Shown: one piece after another, positions 57,501-64,000 of the stretch
How positions within the stretch are numbered: the first letter of the stretch is position 1
How the letters are laid out: each line of letters starts with the position of its first letter
Assembly (NCBI GenBank): GCA_021613535.1
Contig: CP075495.1
Location: 7,006,001-7,070,000, forward strand
Direction of reading: 5' to 3'
Origin: Adineta vaga
Lineage: Eukaryota; Rotifera
DNA: 64,000 bases
Position numbers and translations under genes: made by a program
The notes under the pieces: generated by a model
The model's database searches: none
What the model saw: the letters and a program-made list of their open reading frames with translations, nothing else
What the model was told of the DNA's origin: nothing

Positions 57501-58324
57501 TTCAATCTAATCGTTGGCAATTCGAAAAGGATAATTTTACCGTCACTTTCTGAACCACGAAGTGATTCTTCTTCAATCTCAGCTTCATATTCTTCATCTT
57601 CCATTTCGAATGGATCGTTGTCTGTCATACTAAGAAAAAAAATGGAATTTAATAAATTCATTGTTTGTCGTCAAAATGAATGAAAAAAATATTCTATGTC
57701 AGAAATCTTCAATGACTTTTCTATCTCTTACGGTTGTTGCTGTAGAAAAGTAATATTTTCTTCTTCAACCATTTCCTCACAAGCCTCATCATTATCTCCT
57801 ATCGATTCTTTATCGATAAGATCTTCCTGAGTAACTATCGTGTTGATCGTTGTTGTTGATGATGAAAACATAGTTTTCTCTCTAGATCGATTGATAATTG
57901 GAGGTATTGTTCGATTAAGTGGATCTTTTGAGAGTGTTTTCGATTTGATTGGTTTTGTTGGTAGAATACTACTTCGACTAATAACACGATGTTGTTCAAT
58001 AACACGTGTACGAATCAAATATTCAAGTTTAAGATTTAATTGATAGCATAATTGTTGAGGTGTTAATGGTTTTTTATCACTATCATTTTCTTTTGGTAAT
58101 TGTGATAACTGACGAGTTTTTCCAATAATTGTTTTTTGTTGATTATATTTGAAGTTTTCGACAAATGTCAATGTTTTTTCATACGTTGTTGATATTGCCG
58201 GTAATTTTCTATCATAACTAGGTAATTCTTGACGTCGTTGTAATAATTTCGGATAGTTATTATCGGTGTTTAAGAGAGGAATTGGAACAATATATCGAAG
58301 TGCAAAAGATCCGTCGGAATTCAT
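54520..58324 (-). CDS. Tubulin polyglutamylase TTLL4-like
   Basis: Tubulin tyrosine ligase-like enzyme that adds glutamate side chains to tubulin and nucleosome-assembly proteins. From the ATG at 58324 a disordered, acidic N-terminal region ([14 protein letters not shown]) leads to [12 protein letters not shown], then the TTL core: [43 protein letters not shown] joined to [10 protein letters not shown] (ATP-binding loop), [30 protein letters not shown], and the Glu-rich [11 protein letters not shown] core on the exon near 55380-55508. The C-terminal [20 protein letters not shown] and [10 protein letters not shown] matches TTLL4 in particular. There is no further long tail. About a dozen exons; the largest intron is about 55509-55915. 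A TAA codon stands just before the ATG, so coding does not extend upstream in frame. Confidence 0.9.
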
Positions 58325-59568
58325 TTATCCGATAATTGACAAATATGAGTATACTAAGATCAATTTGAAAATTTTCCTGCTACCGTCTCACACTGTCTTT
58401 GCATGTCAGGTAATAAATTCCATTCTATGAGTTCTTCTTTTTCTTCTTCTTCTTCTTCTTCTTTACCATCAGCAAGAAAAAAAAAGGAGAACAAGCAGGA
58501 GAACCGATTCGATTTCAGAGCACTGTCGTCAGCAACAAGGTGTGTGCGCGCTGATTGTTTTCTTTATACAAAATGATAGAAACGGAACAAAGAACGAGAA
58601 AAAACGATGAGATTTTTTGATTTTTCATTGCTCATGCATACTTCTGAAGCTCTTTAACTACTTTTCTTTCTTTACTTTATCCAATAATTTTGATCGATAG
58701 TTTGCAACGATGGTGACAAAAGTCAATGTTTTCTTTTTTTTCTTCTTTTCTCTTAGATTTTGATAAATCAATTGATTTACTCTTTAACGTAAAAAAACCA
58801 CCTTTTCTATCCTTCTTTCTTTGTTGAGTACTATGTTGAAAAAAAGAAAATTAGTTCGATCAATCGATAGATACACATCATTAAATGTAGGTATTCAAAA
58901 ATAGATGACAAATTCGATGTAAACAGACATCCGAATGTCTTCTATTTTCTTGAATGCTATTATGCAAATATCTGAAAATTCGTTTTTCTCTCCATGTATT
59001 TAAGTACTTTTCAAATGTTGACAATAGAAAGACAAAAACAGAATAAAGTTTTTTTTCAAAACTAGACATTATTTCAACAGTAACAGGGTGCAAAACAGAA
59101 GTGTAAATGAAAAGAAAAATATTTTGACTAATTATATCCTCGAGATAGTTTTTTCTTCTAATTCCTTAAAATATCTGGTATCTTTTACCAACATGGAGAT
59201 TGCAAAAATGAGTAAAACTATTGATGTATTTATTCTAGAATAATTGTGAAAGTCACATAAATATTTTTGTTAATTTTATTTTTGAAAGTTTTGACATCAC
59301 GGACATTGAATGGTAATAGATGTTTCCGCTTTGTTTGAATGTCACAAGTAGCGCACTGAATCGTTGAGTATCATTATTTATTAAAGGGAATTTTCATTTT
59401 ATTTTATAGTCAAAGTAATTAGAAAATATCTCGATAGTTTTCCATTGTTCAGGGTAAAATAATACTACTTACATATAAAATATGTTATTTAAGATCTCAA
59501 TGATATATATTTTAAAGAAGTTCACTTCTCTTTCGCAAATGGATACTTATAATAGGAATTTTGTTCAC
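58325..59568. other. Region upstream of TTLL4
   Basis: Contains a TTC repeat (about 58439-58462) and long AT-rich stretches. It lies between the TTLL4 start and the stop of the disordered-protein gene on the same strand. No coding exon could be supported. Confidence 0.45.
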
Positions 59569-61815
59569 TTACTCATAATTAGATGTTGTTGATGCACTAG
59601 CAGCTCTTGTTTTTGGTCTATTAATGATTTCTTCTCGTCTTCTTCGTGATTCATTATTGTTCATATCTCCATTCGTAGTACCTGTATGCGATTGTCTCAT
59701 TTTATTCATTGATGATGAATTACCTCCATTTGTTGTTGTTGGCGTTGTTGTTGTTTTTGTTCCATTTGATGTTGGTTGACTTTTATCAACTTTATTCGAA
59801 TCTTTCGTTGTAGAGTTCGATGTCGTGAATAAGAGGAGACTTTTTTGAGACAACGGAACTGTTGGTGGTAATTGTTGTGTTTGATAAAACCGATTAGGAT
59901 TGTCAGCAATTGTTGCTACACGAATAACATTATTTGTTGGTACATTATCCGATTTCATTGGTTGAGAAGTCATTAATGAACGTATATTCGATGCAGCTGG
60001 CATTGGTGGTTTTATTTCAAGTGGTTTTACAAAATCTCGACGTATCATTACCTAAAATGAACACTTGTTTTCATTTGTCTCTTTTCTGACGAAATTTTCT
60101 TTACTCTAGTAATATTTGCTCGTTGCTGTTCAACATTCACTGGTGGTTTAGTCATAAGTAATGCTGATGGAATAGTGATTGCCATACAAGGTACATTATT
60201 AGAATTTGATGTTTCTTCATTTTTTTGCACAATGGCTGTTGCATTTAAATGTGTTGGCTTGTGAATCTACAATCGAGATTTATTTGGCAACGATAGAAAG
60301 AAATCAAATACAAACCTGTAAAGATGCAGAACGTTCCATAAGATTATTCTCTTGATTTGGAATTAGAAGACTTTCAGATGATATTCCTGCTGAGTTTGGT
60401 ATTACCGATGGATTATCATTTGTTGATGTAGAATGTTCAATAACAATTGCATTTAGACTTGTAAATCGGTCTGATTTGTGTGATGGTTGTTGTTGTTGTT
60501 GTTGTTGTTGATTGATTAGTTCATTAATTGATGGGGTTGTTGTTTGTAGAGATGTTGTGGGTTGTCTCGTATAAGATAACTTAGCTGATGGAATATTTCG
60601 TTGGTTTTTTTGAAAATTTGCTACTAAAGCTTTCTTCCAATTTTGATTATTATTATTGGCGGTTGATGAAATGTCTACTAATGAAACTGGTGGAGTATTT
60701 GGTAATTGTTCACTCGAAGATAACAAGTGACGTGTTGTTGATGACTCATCTTTTGTTCCATCAGTACGAACAAGATGATTAAGAGTAGATATACTTCCTA
60801 GATTATGTGCACTACCCTATTTTTTCAATCGAAAAGCAAAGATATTTATAAAGTTAAGATGAGAGAAAAGAATGGTTTACCGAAGTGTCCATCAATGAGA
60901 TGACAATATCTGTTGCTGAAGAACCTTTCTGTTTTAAAGTATCATTATTTGCTGCCTTGTTGAAAAAAGAAATAAAAACAAAGAATCGAAGTATTTTCTC
61001 AATGACTCACATTGATTTCTGATGCTTTTAATGGTCCATTCGAACGTTCATTATTACCATTACATCGTACAATATGTGTTGAAACAACTGACTGAATCCA
61101 AGGACGACTATCATCCTGTGAAGCAGATGTAATAACTGTTGGATCTGGTTGTTTTCCATTTGAAAAAAGAAGTGGACTTTGAATTCGAGGATAAAAAGGC
61201 TGTTTTCCTTTATTTCCCAGTGTTGTTGTCACTGTTGATGAAGATGGTAGAATAGATTGAGCGCTAATATCTGTTGTTGTCGATGAAGAGGGACTTGTAG
61301 ACACTAAATTAGTTGTTGTTGCTGGTTGTTGATTCGTGATGATTCTAGGACGAAAGAATGGATTTGCGTAGTAAGGATTTTGAGTTTTTTGACCAGCACT
61401 AAGAGCTGCTGCATGTCTACAAGAAAATAGACAGATTGTTTTCTTTTCAAGCTAGCTACTATTTCCTACCCTGAAGTATTCGATACTGTTGCGTCATGGT
61501 CTGAAAAGAAATAGTTGAAAAATAAACAATGAGAGAGAAAAAGAACCGTGCATTCTTACTAGATTTTTCATTTGATTTCAATGTACCATTTAATGCACTA
61601 GATAATGGTTGTTGTCGTGAAGGACGATTATTGTTATTGGATTGTGATAAAGTTTCATGATGATGATTAATTAAAAGATCTGTTTTAGCTCTTGAATAAT
61701 GTCCATTAAGCTGTTGTTGTTGTTGTTGATGATGAATTAGTGAATCTTGTAATGGATAAAGAATAACACGTTTTGGTGGTTCACGTGGAACAAAAACGAG
61801 GCCATTTCTGTTCAT
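59569..61815 (-). CDS. Uncharacterised long disordered Ser/Thr/Gln/Asn-rich protein
   Basis: Seven exons (61560-61815, 61470-61500, 61011-61416, 60881-60955, 60316-60816, 60105-60266, 59569-60051) join in one frame of 637 residues from the ATG at 61815. Composition is rich in Ser, Thr, Asn and Gln with Gln runs (about eight to nine Gln near 60495, and one near 61710) and His clusters. Few hydrophobic segments and no domain are recognised. Short conserved-looking bits are RPWIQSVVSTHIVR and FVPREPPKRVILYP. The stop codon TAA (59569-59571) overlaps a GTAAGTG donor, so the last exon may instead splice onward. I cannot exclude that it is the N-terminal part of the TTLL4 gene, but a TAA immediately before the TTLL4 ATG argues against that. 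Confidence 0.6.
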
Positions 61816-62834
61816 TCTCTTTGTTTAGATGAATAAGGCAATTTAAAAGCACCGAAATACACCAAGCACCATCATTCATTGCCGAATTGCCAGTTTTAAA
61901 GGCTGTTGAAAATGGCAAAGAAAAGATCTGTAAAAAAAAACAGAGAAAGAAAAGAAAATGTTCTTCTTTCAACACGTTGTGCACATGTTTTGATCATCAT
62001 TATTGTTAATGTTGTCAAGACACCCATATCAATCATAGATCAACAAGCGTTCAATTAACAATTTCATTCTACTCTGATCTTTATAGACTAAAAAAACTAT
62101 GGACGAGAAATGAGTACTTTTTTTCATCTAATTCTTTTGAGCCTTTTTCTTTAAAATTTTTGATAAATTGGAATGAAGAAGAAAACTGAGAAGTGGCGCC
62201 ACCCTAATTTCTATTTGCTTTTTGACTGTGAAATATTCTTAATAGACTAAGAGCATCAATGAAGAAAGAAATGTTACATTTTTTTTTCGTATATTTGATT
62301 ATGTCGAGAGTTCTACAGGATTCATTTATCCGTAAATCATCAAGAATGAAACATGCATAAAATAAATAGAAACACATTTGAAGATTGTCAAACAAAATGT
62401 TCAATGATGTAAACGTAACCAAGATTTAGATCAATAAGTGAAAAGATGTAATGTAAAAAAATCTATTCATGAAATTGAATCAATGATTGAAAAATGAAAA
62501 TTGCATGTAATATGCATCGGTATACTGACTATAAACGTCTAAATGCTAAGTTGTTTTACAATGGAAGATCATTGATAATAATTATCATTATTATGTGGTA
62601 ATCATCTAATTTAAAATATCATGTCAACTAACGATTTCGTTACACATTAATATGTGTTTTAAATTGAATTCTTCTTCGAAAACTTAGACTCATTCTCTCT
62701 TACTAATGATAGCTCCATCTGTGTAAAGTTCTTTTTGTTTCGTTCTATTTTCACCTATTGATATGAATTCTTCACAAAGATATCTATCTATCTTTTTTAC
62801 ATGTAAACATTTTGTGTAATTTTTTTCAACTGAC
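61816..62834. other. Divergent intergenic region, disordered protein / COMMD5
   Basis: About 1 kb of AT-rich sequence. A short imperfect palindrome GATAATAATTATC lies near 62574. No clear coding exon was seen. It must contain promoters for both flanking genes. Confidence 0.45.
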
Positions 62835-63835
62835 ATGCCAGATCATCGTTCCTATCAAGATCCATTCTATGGATGGAGTACACCAAAAGCAATATCTCTC
62901 TGTATTCAAACATTGAAAGAATGTAGTGCAGTACCATTTGAAGGAATTAAAAAATTAATATCTTGTAAATGAATTTTATTCTTTCGAAAAGATCAAACAT
63001 TGTGTTTTTAGTGAGCGAAGCACAAGTTTTGAATGAACAAACATCAACATCAGCGCTTGAAATTTTAATGAAAATTACTAAAAAATATTCGATTTCTGTC
63101 GATCAAGTTATGCTTATTTTCAATGGTTTTGTTCATGTTCTTCGATTAGCATTAAAACCACCTGCAGCATTTCTAAAACCAGATGTAAACTAAATTAAAC
63201 TTTTCACTGAATAGATTTCTTTATTATTATTATTATTATTTTAGATCTTCAAAGAAGATTTACGTGATATAAAGTATATCAATTCAATATATCTTTTTAC
63301 GTTTAATAAACATCTTTTTCTTCTAATTATAGATTTTCCGAACAAATTATTGAAGAATTTCATAATATTCTCTTTGGTACTAAGTATGTTGATATAAACT
63401 AAAGCAAATTTCTATTGATCGAATTATCTTTATCTAACTAGACGTGATCAATTGTATCTTGCCATTCAAGAACGTGATCGTCCGCGTCTTCCATTACTTC
63501 AAACATTTGATTGGAATCTTGATGTTACTCTAACAACCGCGTATATATCTTTATTTCTTAACTTTTCTTCATTATTTTTTATGTCTATTTTTTCAGATCA
63601 TTATCACGATCTATAGAACCATTACTTCTCTTTCAATTTCGTACAACTAATAATCGACATTTAACATTTGAAGTAAATAAAATTCACAAAAAATGTGTTC
63701 TGTTTTTCAAACTTATGATCGTTATTTTAGGTTCCAATTAAGAAATTTAATGAACTTCGTTATAATACAGCATTGCTTCTGAAAGAGATGGAAGAAGTTG
63801 ATGGGAAACAAGCATTGAAACTACTTGAAACATAG
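62835..63835 (+). CDS. COMMD5: COMM domain-containing protein 5
   Basis: Subunit of the Commander complex (COMMD ring with CCDC22/CCDC93 and retriever) that recycles membrane proteins from endosomes. Seven exons (62835-62964, 63012-63184, 63245-63273, 63333-63383, 63442-63540, 63597-63672, 63731-63835) give 220 residues; human COMMD5 has 224. The N-terminal helical domain has LRLALKPPAAFLKPD aligned with the human motif, and the COMM domain carries FDWNLDVTLTTASLSRSIEPLLLFQ and FEVPIKKFNELRYNTALLLKEM, both diagnostic of COMMD5. Stop at 63833-63835. Confidence 0.92.
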
Positions 63836-64000
63836 AAAAACTCTTCACTATTATTCTTCTATTTATTTGTCACTTGAATTATTACATTCCAATCATTTCC
63901 TCTTTTTCCATGATTGTCGTGTGCTTTTCTCTTTCTCTCTCTTTTTTTCTCTGATGGAAAAACAAGGACGTACGAATGAGATGGAAATCAGTTGTTACAA

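Noticed and set aside
58881-59093. Possible extra exon between the disordered protein and TTLL4
   Set aside because: No conserved motif and no splice sites in phase with either gene.

Overview
This window is nuclear DNA of an animal. It is AT-rich, nearly every recognisable gene is cut by many short GT-AG introns (mostly 45-70 bases), and the gene set is metazoan. An ADP-ribosyltransferase/TPR gene with an extra N-terminal domain, a truncated paralogue of it, an intronless rhodopsin-family receptor and an intronless acetyltransferase together suggest a bdelloid rotifer (Rotaria/Adineta type). That placement is an inference from gene style, not from a marker gene.

Layout. 1-7266 (+): 3' two thirds of an L-type (Cav1) calcium channel alpha1 gene, from IIS2 to the C-terminus, with a candidate 21-base cassette microexon in the IVS3-S4 linker. 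10503-12272 (+): small heat-shock protein with three alpha-crystallin domains. 13071-13923 (-): Tim23. 14250-16706 (-): Src-family kinase with an odd in-frame upstream exon. 18205-18807 (-): intronless GNAT. 19354-19773 (+): small TPR protein related to the ART-TPR gene. 19965-21367 (+): peptide-amidating lyase (PAL). 21490-24908 (-): CFAP251/WDR66-like ciliary WD-repeat protein with an apparent one-base frameshift. 25364-26264 (+): ARL3. 27307-29400 (-): ART-TPR gene with two frameshifts. 29849-31571 (-): single-pass membrane protein. 31973-32230 (+): small glycine/threonine-rich hydrophilic protein. 32568-35148 (-): MAU2 cohesin loader. 35576-47240 (-): complete PI4KA. 49253-50416 (+): GPCR. 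50456-54120 (-): TANGO6. 54520-58324 (-): TTLL4-type tubulin polyglutamylase. 59569-61815 (-): long disordered protein. 62835-63835 (+): COMMD5.

The genes do not form one pathway; this is ordinary metazoan gene order with short intergenic gaps. One thread is cilia and microtubules: CFAP251 and ARL3 are divergent neighbours sharing a 455-base promoter region, and TTLL4 lies 30 kb away. Another is stress tolerance: the triple-domain sHSP and the hydrophilin-like protein. No RNA genes, transposons or CRISPR arrays were recognised. The points most worth following are the calcium-channel microexon, the Src N-terminal exon and short tail, the ART-TPR pair (one frameshifted, one lacking ART) and the three-domain sHSP.
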